Of a stretch of DNA of 33,508 nucleotides, positions 18,183 through 27,141 are shown piece after piece (the stretch's first letter is position 1; each line of letters begins with the position of its first letter). Source of the DNA: Gomphosphaeria aponina SAG 52.96 = DSM 107014 (GTDB lineage: Bacteria; Cyanobacteriota; Cyanobacteriia; Cyanobacteriales; Gomphosphaeriaceae); contig JADQBC010000032.1 in NCBI GenBank assembly GCA_016903655.1, positions 1 to 33,508 of the forward strand, given 5' to 3'. Under the pieces are notes generated by a model. It made no database searches. It was not told the origin of the DNA and saw nothing but the letters and a program-made list of their open reading frames with translations. A program made the translations under genes and the position numbers.

Positions 18183-18664
18183 TCTTTTTCTCCGTCCTGT
18201 TTCTGTTGTTTACTCCCAGTTTTGCTTTGCAGAAATGAACCACCTGCATCGACCAAAAAACGATGGCGTACTGCTTGACGACCGAGAAGCATTCGGAAAC
18301 CCATGACATCTCGATTGGTTAAAGTAAGTTCGATGGGCCAAAGCTTGCCACCCAATTCTACAATAGTGTGGATCACTGGCCGAAGTTGGGCATGACCCCC
18401 AGAATTACGCACTTCCCGCTCATCAATTAATTCTGCTTCAGCTATGACAGTGTGATGAGTATTTCTTTGATAAGGATGTACTTGGAAACGAACTTTGATT
18501 TTACCATTATCTTTGAAAGTTTCCACATTAAAAGCGTGTAATGCTGATGAACGAGCGCCAGTATCAATTTTAACTTTAATTTCTGGAATATTTAACTGAG
18601 GAAGACAAAGCTTTTCTCGCCAGCCAATTACTGGCAAATCTTGCGGGTGTGTTTTTTTTTCCAT
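18179..18664 (-). CDS. RimB-like retropepsin-fold protein (putative ATP-dependent zinc protease family)
   Basis: A 161-residue protein of the family formerly DUF785. The aspartic-protease-like motif [12 protein letters not shown] places Asp34 at the catalytic position, followed by the FQVHP and [17 protein letters not shown] blocks. In Pseudomonas a homologue (RimB) modulates RimK. The family label 'zinc protease' is historical and the retropepsin-like Asp is a better indication of chemistry. A Lys/Gln-rich tail ([15 protein letters not shown]) follows the domain. It is the first gene of a two-gene operon with rimK. Confidence 0.85.
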   Translation of the reverse strand: MEKKTHPQDLPVIGWREKLCLPQLNIPEIKVKIDTGARSSALHAFNVETFKDNGKIKVRFQVHPYQRNTHHTVIAEAELIDEREVRNSGGHAQLRPVIHTIVELGGKLWPIELTLTNRDVMGFRMLLGRQAVRHRFLVDAGGSFLQSKTGSKQQKQDGEKE

Positions 18665-18814
18665 ATTTTTCTGTGAGGTTAGGCGCTTAGTTCATGTTAT
18701 TTTAACAGTTATTAGTGATAACTCAAGACCTCAAAAGAAAAAGCCCATAAATGAACCATAAACCATGAACTATCAACCATAAACTATCAACACAGCTTCC
18801 TAACCTCTTGATTT

Positions 18815-20566
18815 TTAGCTAAAAATGTATTTGTTAGTAATCCAAAGACATTGATAGGGTTTAATACTTAATTTTGCTGCCAGATCTGCAAATTCTTCTC
18901 CACTAATCAGATCATACCAGTTTTCTGTATCAAAAAGATTCAAGTCTGTCAAACTAAGAGGTTGATGAGTATTAGTGAGATTGTTAATACAGAAAATACT
19001 CTGCTCCCGATAAATACTCTGTCTCCAGAAGGTAAATAGTCCGTTATTTAGGGGGTGGAGAGTATATTGAGTAGCATTAGGATGAAAAGCAGGCTGACTG
19101 CGACGAATTTTAATTCTGCGGGCAAGTTCTTTTAACACAATATGTTGAGTTGATTGGGGTTCATTCAGTCTTTTTGCTAACTCTTCATAATCCCATTTAT
19201 GGCGGTTAATCGCGCGATTCATTTCCTTTTTTTCGAGATTTTCTAGATCATTGGGTGTAGCCAATAAACTGTGAATATAAAAAGCGGGAATCCCATCAAA
19301 TGCCATCATCATAGTTTGGGAACAGAGAAATCTTTCTATTTGCCAAACATCTTCTCCTTGGGCTGTTCCTTTCATGGCATCAAACCAAGAAATATTAATT
19401 TCATAGGGGCTTTCTGTGCCATCAGGGTTCTTTCTCATACTGATTTTTCCCCCAAATTTCTCCATCATTTCTAAGAGGGTTTGATACTCATCATCTGATA
19501 ACAAACCTTCAGCAGGACGTAGCCCAATTCCATCGTGGGAAGCAGTAAAATTAAAGTAAGCACAGCCCATCGGTACAGGAGGCATTCGCATCATCCAGGT
19601 TTTTAAATGGTCGGATTTTCCCTGTAATAAAGCATTGAGTAATAAAGGCGGAAGGCTAAAGTTATAAACCATGTGCGCCTCATTGCGATTACCAAAATAA
19701 GTGAGGTTTTCGCGGTTGGGTACATTGGTTTCGGTAATTAATGATACGGCGGGATTGAGCATTTGCAAAATTTCTCGGAGCAACCGAACTACTGCATGGG
19801 TTTCTGGTAGATGAATACAGGAAGTACCAATTTTTTTCCATAAAAAACCTACCGCATCTAGACGGATAAATTTTGCCCCAATTTGAACATAAAAAAGAAT
19901 GATTTTGATATATTCAATCAGTACATCTGGGTTGGCAAAGTTAACATCTATTTGGTCTTCGCTAAAGGTACTCCAAACATATTTTTCACCCTTGACTGTC
20001 TCTACTTTGGTTAAAAGTGGGGTGCTACGAGGACGGACAACTTGAGAGAGGTCTATGGAGGGATCTACTTCGATAAAATAATCACACCCAGGTTTTTTTC
20101 CTTGTTTGAATTGTTCAAACCAAATGCTTTTACTGGAGACATGATTTATTACTAAATCCACCATTAAATTAAATTTTTTGGCAATGGGTTTGATATCTTC
20201 CCAATCTCCTAATTCTGGACTAACACTAAGATAGTCGATTACTGCAAATCCATCATCTGAAGTGTAGGGAAAAAAGGGGAGAATATGAACTCCTGTAATA
20301 GTGTCTCCTACATATTGATCTAGGAAATGGTTAAGGGTTTGAAGGGGTTTTTCCCCATTGTGAATTATGCTGTCTCCATAAGTAATTAGTTGGACGTTAT
20401 TTTCACTCCACTTATTCCGATCCTCTTGCATTTGTGGGGCAAAGTGTTCTTTTAGTAGCAAAAAAAGTTCCTCTAGTAGCTTTTCTTGAGTCTCCTGGTC
20501 ATAGAGTTTCTCTAATAGTGGTTTGACACGGGCGGAAAAATGTTCTAATAGTTGGTTTGATTCCAT
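18815..20566 (-). CDS. GH13_18 sugar phosphorylase, probable glucosylglycerate phosphorylase
   Basis: A 583-residue (beta/alpha)8 enzyme of the sucrose-phosphorylase subfamily. Start segment VQLITYGDSI (58-67), HILPFFPYTSDDGFAVIDY (94-112), nucleophile Asp237 in RLDAVGFLWK, acid/base Glu279 in ITETNVPN, and His344-Asp345 in TASHDGIGLRP. The loops GTSCIHLPETH and ETNVPNRENLTYFG resemble the glucosylglycerate-type phosphorylases more than true sucrose phosphorylases (which have EVHSYY-like loops). Expected reaction: reversible phosphorolysis to glucose 1-phosphate. The gpgS-like gene at 13525 supports glucosylglycerate as substrate; sucrose or another glucoside remains possible. No signal peptide. 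Confidence 0.7.
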   Translation of the reverse strand: MESNQLLEHFSARVKPLLEKLYDQETQEKLLEELFLLLKEHFAPQMQEDRNKWSENNVQLITYGDSIIHNGEKPLQTLNHFLDQYVGDTITGVHILPFFPYTSDDGFAVIDYLSVSPELGDWEDIKPIAKKFNLMVDLVINHVSSKSIWFEQFKQGKKPGCDYFIEVDPSIDLSQVVRPRSTPLLTKVETVKGEKYVWSTFSEDQIDVNFANPDVLIEYIKIILFYVQIGAKFIRLDAVGFLWKKIGTSCIHLPETHAVVRLLREILQMLNPAVSLITETNVPNRENLTYFGNRNEAHMVYNFSLPPLLLNALLQGKSDHLKTWMMRMPPVPMGCAYFNFTASHDGIGLRPAEGLLSDDEYQTLLEMMEKFGGKISMRKNPDGTESPYEINISWFDAMKGTAQGEDVWQIERFLCSQTMMMAFDGIPAFYIHSLLATPNDLENLEKKEMNRAINRHKWDYEELAKRLNEPQSTQHIVLKELARRIKIRRSQPAFHPNATQYTLHPLNNGLFTFWRQSIYREQSIFCINNLTNTHQPLSLTDLNLFDTENWYDLISGEEFADLAAKLSIKPYQCLWITNKYIFS

Positions 20567-20730
20567 TTCTACTCACTCACAATTTAGACTTTAAATAAGT
20601 TTAGCAAAAGAGGAAGGAATGAGAAAGATTATGGTGAAGAGATAGGTTAGTATTATTTGTAATCTTATATTTTTGAATTAATTATGATATTTTTTGTGTT
20701 TCCCTACCTGCAAAAAGCCTCGTGTATAAT

Positions 20731-20839
20731 AGACTTTTTGCAAAAGTCTATTAGTAGGGAGAAGGGAGAAGGGAGTAGGGAGAGTTTTACATGAAATAAA
20801 TATAAAAATTGATTTTGGTTCGATTTTCGCAAAAGGTCT
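20731..20839 (+). mobile_element. Small non-autonomous element (AGACC/GGTCT family), 109-bp copy
   Basis: Ends AGACTTTTTGCAAAA (20731-20745) and TTTCGCAAAAGGTCT (20825-20839) are inverted with two mismatches, and the flanks carry the 3-bp duplication AAT (20728-20730 and 20840-20842). The interior has purine-rich GGGAGAAGGGAGTAGGG repeats and an AT-rich segment shared with the copy at 5949-6060. The left end also forms a tight local palindrome (AATAGAC...GTCTATT). It has no coding capacity and lies 36 bp before the small coiled-coil gene. Confidence 0.85.
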
Positions 20840-20875
20840 AATGAAATTATCGCCTCTAAAAAAGGAAGAATTATT

Positions 20876-21130
20876 ATGTCTGAAAGCCAAAAACTTAACG
20901 ACCTTTACAGGAAATTTGCTGCTTTAGAGCGACGAGTAAGCAAAATAGAGGGCAGTGTCAAGGAGATAGATACGGTGATTGATCCAGAGGGTTGGATCGG
21001 CGAAGCTTTTGAACATTTAGAACAAGATCTTGAAGAAGTTCAACAGGAAGTTGAAGAGATGAACGGAAAATTAGATTTAATTTGGCGACATTTAACTGGC
21101 TTGGGAGACAAAACCCCTAATAATTACTAA
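20876..21130 (+). CDS. Small coiled-coil protein
   Basis: An 84-residue acidic protein with heptad-like helices (LNDLYRKFAALERRVSKIEGSVKEID and EAFEHLEQDLEEVQQEVEEMNGKLDLIWRHL) around a short DPEGW turn. GGAAG precedes the ATG at good distance. No enzymatic motif; it probably oligomerises or serves as a scaffold. Its stop codon overlaps the mscS stop tail-to-tail. The mobile element just upstream may supply or alter its promoter. Confidence 0.75.
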   Translation: MSESQKLNDLYRKFAALERRVSKIEGSVKEIDTVIDPEGWIGEAFEHLEQDLEEVQQEVEEMNGKLDLIWRHLTGLGDKTPNNY

Positions 21131-22236
21131 AGTAAAAAATCTTTCTTAACTCCTGGCGGCTGGAAATTTTCTTTACTTAATTTTTGGCTCGCTTCATCTT
21201 GTCCATTTCTCTGAGTCATATATCCTGCTTGAATGGGAAAAGGAATTTTGATTCCTTCTTCTCGATATCGTTTGTGCAATCTTTTGATAAATTCATGTTT
21301 AACAATTAGTTGATCATAATAATCTTTTACCGCTAGATATACCGTTAAATTGATACTAAAATAATCAAATTCATTGTAACGCATAAAAGGTTCATATTCG
21401 GTTATGCCTGCTTCTACTTGTTCCATTACTTCTTTGGCTACTTCTAAGGTAACAGCTTCTACTGTTTCTAAGTCACTCTCATAACTTATACCCACTTGTA
21501 CAGGAATTAACATTTGTTTTTCTGGAAGAGCGTAATTCTTGAAACTATAAGCCAGAATGTATGAGTTAGGAATAACTACCATGTTTCCTGTTATTTCCCG
21601 AATCACTGTATATTTTAACTCTACATCTACCACATAACCTTCTTCCCCAGTTTTAAGTTGCAGATAGTCTCCTGGTCGAATTTTTTTGGAAACAATAATA
21701 TTAATCCCAGAAAGCAAATTAGCAAGTGTATCTTTAAAAGCTAAACCTAGAGAAACACCCCCCACCCCAAAAGCAGTTAATAATGGCGTAATGGGAATAC
21801 CCACAGCTTGAATGATAATTAAACCACCAAGGGTAAAAATCGCAATTTTGGTGATATATTCAAATAAGGAAGTTAAGGTGGCACTGCTATCTCTTCTACT
21901 GGTATAAAGCTGAATGAAATCAATAGCTAGTCTAGAAATAACTAGAGTTGCTGAAGCGAGAAAACTTGCTGTTAGTATTTTATTAATAACAGTAATGAGT
22001 GAATCTGGTAAGGGGATAGTCGGTATTGCCAGATAAATTCCCCCGAGAAGAAACCAAAGTACACTGATGTTTTCTAGAGAATCAATAATTAAATCATCTC
22101 CTTCCCAGCTAGTTTTTGCAGTAATTTCCTTCAGCTTTTTTAGCACCCGCTTCTCAAAACCTAAGCCTAAAGCCAAGCTGCATAATACAATTACTACTGG
22201 AGATACCCATCGCAGAATTATCAAAAATTTATCCAT
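21127..22236 (-). CDS. MscS-family mechanosensitive channel
   Basis: A 369-residue small-conductance mechanosensitive channel from the ATG at 22236 (MDKFLIILRWV), preceded by GGAG at eight bases; a longer frame to 22332 would overlap the upstream gene and is unlikely. Four to five hydrophobic segments precede the pore-lining helix AFGVGGVSLGLAFKDTLANLLSGINIIVSKKIRPGD, the MscS signature, followed by the beta domain (GYVVDVELKYTVIREITGNMVVIPNSYI) and the alpha/beta domain. It would release solutes under hypo-osmotic stress. It is the last gene of the crtO operon, 17 bp after the dehydrogenase-like gene. Confidence 0.92.
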   Translation of the reverse strand: MDKFLIILRWVSPVVIVLCSLALGLGFEKRVLKKLKEITAKTSWEGDDLIIDSLENISVLWFLLGGIYLAIPTIPLPDSLITVINKILTASFLASATLVISRLAIDFIQLYTSRRDSSATLTSLFEYITKIAIFTLGGLIIIQAVGIPITPLLTAFGVGGVSLGLAFKDTLANLLSGINIIVSKKIRPGDYLQLKTGEEGYVVDVELKYTVIREITGNMVVIPNSYILAYSFKNYALPEKQMLIPVQVGISYESDLETVEAVTLEVAKEVMEQVEAGITEYEPFMRYNEFDYFSINLTVYLAVKDYYDQLIVKHEFIKRLHKRYREEGIKIPFPIQAGYMTQRNGQDEASQKLSKENFQPPGVKKDFLL

Positions 22237-22253
22237 GGAAAATACTCCAATTA

Positions 22254-23324
22254 TCAAATGACTAATTTTATTCCCCGACTTTCCATACATTCTACAAATA
22301 AATTGGTTGGTAATATCTGTTCCACTGGCCAAATACCTGGTTGATTCAGTTTACCTGCTAGTAACAATTGCGCTACACTCCCACAGCCACAACCTGCTGC
22401 AACAGCGGTATTTTCATGCACCATAGTTGAGCAATATTTTGCCTGTTTCTCATTCTTTGTCCCTGTAATTTCTGCTCGCATTGCAACCCCAATCCCACTA
22501 AATTTATCCGTAAAACCAGTCATTTTATGACTCACTTGTGACAAAAATTCAATTCCGACTGGATTTTCCAGCCAGGAAGAGGGAAAAACATGGGCAGTTA
22601 TCCAGGTTAGATGATTATAAAAATCTGGCACTGAGCCAAATTTAGTAATCACAGTTTGAACGGGGAAAGACTCAGCAAAAGTATAAGTTTCTGGAACATC
22701 AAACCAATAAACCCCTGTTTTCCCATAGGGAGAAGGAAATTCGATTATTTCGCGATCGCTATAGGGTAAAACTTCCTCCCATTTCCCATTGATCCAAGCA
22801 GTAAATGCTTTTCTCAATCCCAAAAAAGTTGTCCGCATTACCGTTATTCCTGCACCACCAGACCCAGCCACCACATAACTCAAATGAATTTTTTCTGTTG
22901 TGTCTAATTCCTCTACTCCTTGCCGTACCATACTATTAGAAATTCCAGGAAAAATCCCCGTATTTAAAATAGCGGTAACTCCAGCAGCAGCAGCTTCTTC
23001 CCGATAGGAAATCACTTTCTCATAAAAAGACCGATGGTCACTCACATCCAGATAATTTACCCCTGTTTCGATACAAATTTTCAGCACCATGCCATCCCGA
23101 AAATGAAACGGCCCTGCACAATGAATTACTAATTGACAACCACATATAGCCTTTCTTAACCCTTCAATATCTGCCAAATCTAACTTTAAAAACCCACCTT
23201 TTCCTTCCCGATTTTCCCCCCGTCCAGTAACAATAATTTCTGCATCAGTATGCTTGCTTAAATCTTGAGCCACACTGCTGCCTATTCTCCCACTACCTCC
23301 CAGTATTAAAACTTTATTTCCCAT
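22254..23324 (-). CDS. Saccharopine-dehydrogenase-like NAD(P)-binding oxidoreductase
   Basis: A 356-residue Rossmann-fold protein. The dinucleotide motif GGSGRIGSSVA (about 8-18) is followed by LVIHCAGPF, the typical saccharopine-dehydrogenase-family segment, and a YLDVSDH block. The second half is a mixed domain with no diagnostic active-site residue; two Cys-Gly pairs occur in AAGCGCGSVAQLLLAG. Relatives are found beside carotenoid and lipid genes, but no reaction is established. I take the ATG at 23324; a GTG immediately before is an alternative. It lies between crtO and mscS on one strand, so a role connected with carotenoids or envelope is a guess from context. Confidence 0.75.
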   Translation of the reverse strand: MGNKVLILGGSGRIGSSVAQDLSKHTDAEIIVTGRGENREGKGGFLKLDLADIEGLRKAICGCQLVIHCAGPFHFRDGMVLKICIETGVNYLDVSDHRSFYEKVISYREEAAAAGVTAILNTGIFPGISNSMVRQGVEELDTTEKIHLSYVVAGSGGAGITVMRTTFLGLRKAFTAWINGKWEEVLPYSDREIIEFPSPYGKTGVYWFDVPETYTFAESFPVQTVITKFGSVPDFYNHLTWITAHVFPSSWLENPVGIEFLSQVSHKMTGFTDKFSGIGVAMRAEITGTKNEKQAKYCSTMVHENTAVAAGCGCGSVAQLLLAGKLNQPGIWPVEQILPTNLFVECMESRGIKLVI

Positions 23325-23370
23325 CACTTTTATCCCTTATTTAAGTATGTCTTAGTTCAAGATAATACTT

Positions 23371-23392
23371 CCCCCCGCGACCTGGGGGGGGG
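23371..23392 (-). other. C-run/G-run hairpin abutting the crtO stop
   Basis: Six C (23371-23376) and nine G (23384-23392) flank a 7-base loop directly beside the crtO stop codon. On the transcript this gives a GC-only hairpin between crtO and the next gene and could adjust relative expression. The homopolymers are also prone to length change. Confidence 0.45.
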
Positions 23393-25051
23393 TCAAACAT
23401 ATCCCTTCCCAAAAAACCGCGACAAAATCCCTTTTTCTGATTGAATAATCACCCGAGCACAATTGCGGCCAGGCATTCCCGAAATTGATCCACCTGGATG
23501 AGTTCCCGCCCCCGTCAAAAACAACCCTTTAATAGGAGTTTTATAATTAGCAATTTCTGGTAGAGGACGGAGGAAAATCATCTGGTCAAGACTCATATCA
23601 ATATGATAATAATTCCCCTTATAACTTCCCAATCTTTCCCCCAATTCGGCGGGACTTTCCACCCGCCGCGCCATAATTGCTTGTTTCACATTCGGCGCAT
23701 ATTCTGCTAATTTATCAATTACCCTGTCTGCCACTTTATTTTTTAAATCATCTGTCCAACCAGTACCATTTAAACCCGTACCTTCCGCCCCAGCAATTTG
23801 ATAAGGAGCAAAAAACTCAATCCAGAGCGTATGTTTTCCCGGGGGAGCCATGGAAGGATCAAGTACAGTCGGCACATCCAAATACATGGAAGGATTAGAG
23901 TCAGGAATTTGCCCCATCATCGGCAAAGCGTGGGCTTGTTCCACATGAAGAAGCGAGTCAGCAATTAACACCGTCCCCATCAAATATTCATCTTTATGGT
24001 CATAAGCTTCAAAACGCAAAGGTTCAGCTAAAGCACAGTCAATTTTGAGAATTGTTTCATTATTATTCACAATTTTCCGCTCAATTCTTGAGCGCATATC
24101 TGGGTCAGCAGCATCCAGATCGGCAGGATTAATTAACTGAAGAAAAAGCCTTTGAGCATCAATATTAGAAACTACCCCCACCTTTGCCCCATATTCTTTA
24201 CCTTGAGCAACCCGCACCCCCACAGCGCGACCCTCCTCAACCAGCACCTGTTTAACAGTTTGCTCCGTGAGAATTACTCCCCCTTTACTGGTAACTAAAT
24301 TTACTAAAGCCTGAGTGAGTTCACCCGTACCACCACGCGGTCTTCCCACCCCTTTACTATGACGCATAGCGATCATCATCGCCCCTGAAGCCATCCCCTT
24401 CTGGGAAGGAGGAGCGCCTATTTCTGCCATTAAACGTGCTAAAGGTGCTTTAACAATTTCCGTATCAAACCATTCATTGAGGATGTCTTCTGGGGAACTG
24501 AGCATGGTGCGGAGAAAATCTAACGCCTTTTTAGGCGAACCTGCAACGGCTAAAACATCTTGAACTCGCTCTAAGTTATAATTACCTGCGATCTGAATTA
24601 ATGACTGGGGCGGAGCATTAAAAATAGGAGCGATCGCCCTCATCAACCGCTGCCAATAATAAGTAAATTCCTTGTATTTAGCAGCATCCCGCTCACTGTA
24701 ACGAGCTATTTCCGCACAAGTGTGTTCTAAAGATTTATGGGCCAAGAAATATTTCCCATCGGGATGAGGACAAAATACTGTCGGGTCACAATATCTGTAT
24801 TCCAAACCATACTTTTGTAATGCTAGCTCTTCAATTACAGGACCCAAGAAAATAAATTCATGGTCGATCGCACAGAGGTTAAACTTAAAACCAGGGGCAG
24901 TATCTGCCATAGCATACTCAGTAGTTGCCGCCCCGCCAGGAACTGGGCGTTTTTCCAATAACAAAACCCTGTATCCTGCTTTGAGGAGGTAAGCTGCACA
25001 AACTAGCCCATTGTGGCCTGCACCAATAATAATGGCATCATAAATTTCCAT
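23393..25051 (-). CDS. crtO: CrtO-type beta-carotene ketolase
   Basis: A 552-residue FAD-dependent carotenoid oxidoreductase. N-terminal dinucleotide motif IIIGAGHNGLVCAAYLL (8-24), PGGAATTE, the FNLCAIDHEFIFLGPVIEEL block and the C-terminal FLTGAGTHPGGSISGMPGRNCARVI. Many segments, including APLARLMAEIGAPPSQKG and SLDQMIFLRPLPEIANYKTPIK, match the Synechocystis CrtO family as I remember it. CrtO introduces the 4-keto group of beta-carotene to give echinenone, which also serves orange carotenoid protein. It is first in the apparent operon with the saccharopine-dehydrogenase-like gene and mscS. Confidence 0.9.
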   Translation of the reverse strand: MEIYDAIIIGAGHNGLVCAAYLLKAGYRVLLLEKRPVPGGAATTEYAMADTAPGFKFNLCAIDHEFIFLGPVIEELALQKYGLEYRYCDPTVFCPHPDGKYFLAHKSLEHTCAEIARYSERDAAKYKEFTYYWQRLMRAIAPIFNAPPQSLIQIAGNYNLERVQDVLAVAGSPKKALDFLRTMLSSPEDILNEWFDTEIVKAPLARLMAEIGAPPSQKGMASGAMMIAMRHSKGVGRPRGGTGELTQALVNLVTSKGGVILTEQTVKQVLVEEGRAVGVRVAQGKEYGAKVGVVSNIDAQRLFLQLINPADLDAADPDMRSRIERKIVNNNETILKIDCALAEPLRFEAYDHKDEYLMGTVLIADSLLHVEQAHALPMMGQIPDSNPSMYLDVPTVLDPSMAPPGKHTLWIEFFAPYQIAGAEGTGLNGTGWTDDLKNKVADRVIDKLAEYAPNVKQAIMARRVESPAELGERLGSYKGNYYHIDMSLDQMIFLRPLPEIANYKTPIKGLFLTGAGTHPGGSISGMPGRNCARVIIQSEKGILSRFFGKGYV

Positions 25052-25116
25052 TGTTTCCCCTTGAGATTTACCCCATTGTTATCCTATCAGAATCTGTTCT
25101 TTGTTACTCAAATAAA

Positions 25117-25443
25117 ATGATGAATCCTAAGCTAAAAATTATTGAACCTGAAGGTATTTTCGACAAAAACAAAGCCACGGAATATCGCCAATTGGTAAAT
25201 GAAAGTCTTGCAGCAGGATCAACGATAATTTTACTTGACTTGCAAAAAGTTACTTTCATGGATAGTGGTGGTTTAGGAGGTTTAGTAATGATCCGTAAAG
25301 CTGTCATCGAAGCTCAAAGCCAGTTGTTTCTTTGTTCTCTCAACGAACAAATCAAAATCTTGTTTGAATTAACCAGCATGGAGCTAGTTTTTAATATTTT
25401 TGATAACCAGGAAGCATTCCAACAGAAAATCATCAATCCATAA
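25117..25443 (+). CDS. STAS-domain anti-sigma-factor antagonist
   Basis: A 108- to 109-residue single STAS domain starting at the tandem ATGATG (25117/25120). The phosphorylation region reads TFMDSGGLGGLVMIRKA, with Ser50 equivalent to the regulatory serine of SpoIIAA/RsbV. The open frame reaches back to 25051 but that part overlaps the crtO start and is not conserved-looking. Unphosphorylated, such proteins bind the RsbW-like kinase and free its target. The tail meets the REC-PP2C gene with no gap, convergently. Confidence 0.9.
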   Translation: MMNPKLKIIEPEGIFDKNKATEYRQLVNESLAAGSTIILLDLQKVTFMDSGGLGGLVMIRKAVIEAQSQLFLCSLNEQIKILFELTSMELVFNIFDNQEAFQQKIINP

Positions 25444-26583
25444 TTACTGAAATTTTATTTCCATAACAGATAAATCATCATCAAAAACAGGTTTTTCCTC
25501 AAGGTTTTGTACCTCTTTTAAAAGCAAGTCTAAATTAGGAGCATCTGTTTGTTGATAATTGTTCAGCAGCTTAATAAATTCATCAATTCCCCAAACAGTA
25601 CCATCTGATTTAGTAATTTCATAGATGCCATCGCTGAAAATATACAAATTAGATTTAGGTTGAATATCACAAACACCATTGTGATATTCAGCATCAGGGA
25701 ACATCCCAATGGGAAGGCCTTTGGTTTTCAAACGTTGTTCCCTGATTTCTCCATTGTGCTCTGGAGCAAACAAAATAGCAGGTGGATGTCCCCCACTAGC
25801 ATAAACTAATTGATGTTTTTTTCGGTTATAAACTCCGTACCACATAGTAAAATAACTAGCATTGCCATCATTGATTTGAAAAGTTTGATTTAATCCCGAC
25901 AAAACCTCCTGCGGTTGATAGTAATTAACCTTATTTAGTTTTTGAGAACGCAGAATATTAATAATAGAAACAGAAGGTAAAGCAGCACGCAAACCATGAC
26001 CAGAAACATCTAGTAAATACATCCCTAAATGATCTGAGTCCAGCCAAAAATAATCAAAAATATCGCCCCCCAACTTTTGGGAAGGAATAAACCGAAAATC
26101 TATCATTACAGTACCATCATTTAAAGGTTTTGGAAGCATAGAACTCACATACTCTGCTGCTTCTGCAAATTCAGCCTCCAGTAATTCTTTTTGTACCTTA
26201 AGTTCATAGCTCAGTTGATGTAATCTTAAACCCGCACGGACACGAGCTTTCAACTCCAACATATCAACTGGTTTACACAAGAAATCATCACTTCCTGCAT
26301 CCAAACCTTCCACCCTATCTTCAACAGAATTTTGGCCTGTGAGTAAGATAAAAAAAGTAGTCGCCAGAGCTGGAGTCGCTTTCAGTTGACGACATACCTC
26401 TAAACCATTCATGCGAGGCATGAGCCAATCACAAATTACCAACTTGGGGTGAAGTTGTTGGGCGAGAGTCAAACCTTCTTCCCCGTCACTGGCTACTGCC
26501 ACCTCATAACCGCCCATAGTTAAGGTTTTTGTCAGGATTAGGCGAATTGTTCGATCATCATCAATAATTAATATTTGAGTCAT
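25444..26583 (-). CDS. Response regulator with SpoIIE/RsbU-type PP2C phosphatase domain
   Basis: A 379-residue two-domain protein. The receiver (1-120) has acidic pocket Asp8-Asp9, phospho-acceptor Asp52 in VICDWLMPRMNG, Thr82 and Lys104. A short helical linker (LHQLSYELKVQKELLEAEFAEAAEYVSSMLP) leads to the phosphatase with metal-binding motifs GGDIFDY, LLDVSGHGLRAALPS, FSDGIYE and DDDLSVMEI. Phosphorylation of the receiver should switch dephosphorylation of the neighbouring STAS protein. It is encoded opposite to both partners. The cognate histidine kinase is not in the window. Confidence 0.93.
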   Translation of the reverse strand: MTQILIIDDDRTIRLILTKTLTMGGYEVAVASDGEEGLTLAQQLHPKLVICDWLMPRMNGLEVCRQLKATPALATTFFILLTGQNSVEDRVEGLDAGSDDFLCKPVDMLELKARVRAGLRLHQLSYELKVQKELLEAEFAEAAEYVSSMLPKPLNDGTVMIDFRFIPSQKLGGDIFDYFWLDSDHLGMYLLDVSGHGLRAALPSVSIINILRSQKLNKVNYYQPQEVLSGLNQTFQINDGNASYFTMWYGVYNRKKHQLVYASGGHPPAILFAPEHNGEIREQRLKTKGLPIGMFPDAEYHNGVCDIQPKSNLYIFSDGIYEITKSDGTVWGIDEFIKLLNNYQQTDAPNLDLLLKEVQNLEEKPVFDDDLSVMEIKFQ

Positions 26584-26724
26584 AAAAGTTAATCTAGATT
26601 TTTTCCAGCATCAACATCTGGTATTATACAACCATAATTACAAGATACAAATGATAACTTTAAAGTTCCCCAATCTTGGTAGCATAATAGTTGAAAATAA
26701 ATTGATTTAACGGCGGAAAAGAAA

Positions 26725-27138
26725 ATGAAAACAACATTTACAGTTCCTAGCGAGGAAGAATCATTACCTTTAGTATTATCTCACTTTAGCAAAATTGATC
26801 AAGATTGGATTTCCGAAAAAGATTGGTTGCGGTGCGAGTTGGCACTGGTGGAAGGATTTACCAATGCTCTTAACCACGCTCACAAAAATTTACCTGCTGA
26901 AACTAAGATTGAAATAGAAGTAAATATCACCAGAGAAAATATGGAAATCCGCATTTTTGATTCTGGCCCAGGTTTTGATTTAGCAGGGTATATCGAGCAA
27001 CTTAACCTTGAAGATGATTTTTCTCCTACAGGGCGAGGTATTCGTATTTTACTCAAAATTGCTAATCATTTAAGTTATACACGCACCAGTGATAATAATC
27101 GTAACTGTCTTTTGATTGTTAAAGAATTTGCTTTATAG
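26725..27138 (+). CDS. RsbW-like serine kinase / anti-sigma-type ATPase
   Basis: A 137-residue HATPase_c domain. N-box ELALVEGFTNALNHAHK (38-54, Asn47 and Asn50), G1 box FDSGPGFD (78-85) and G2 box GRGIRIL (103-109) are all present. It should phosphorylate the STAS protein and sequester a target, either a sigma factor or another effector. AAAGAAA before the ATG is the only purine run. It lies 3 bp upstream of the rhodanese gene, with which it is probably co-transcribed. Confidence 0.9.
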   Translation: MKTTFTVPSEEESLPLVLSHFSKIDQDWISEKDWLRCELALVEGFTNALNHAHKNLPAETKIEIEVNITRENMEIRIFDSGPGFDLAGYIEQLNLEDDFSPTGRGIRILLKIANHLSYTRTSDNNRNCLLIVKEFAL

Positions 27139-27141
27139 CCC

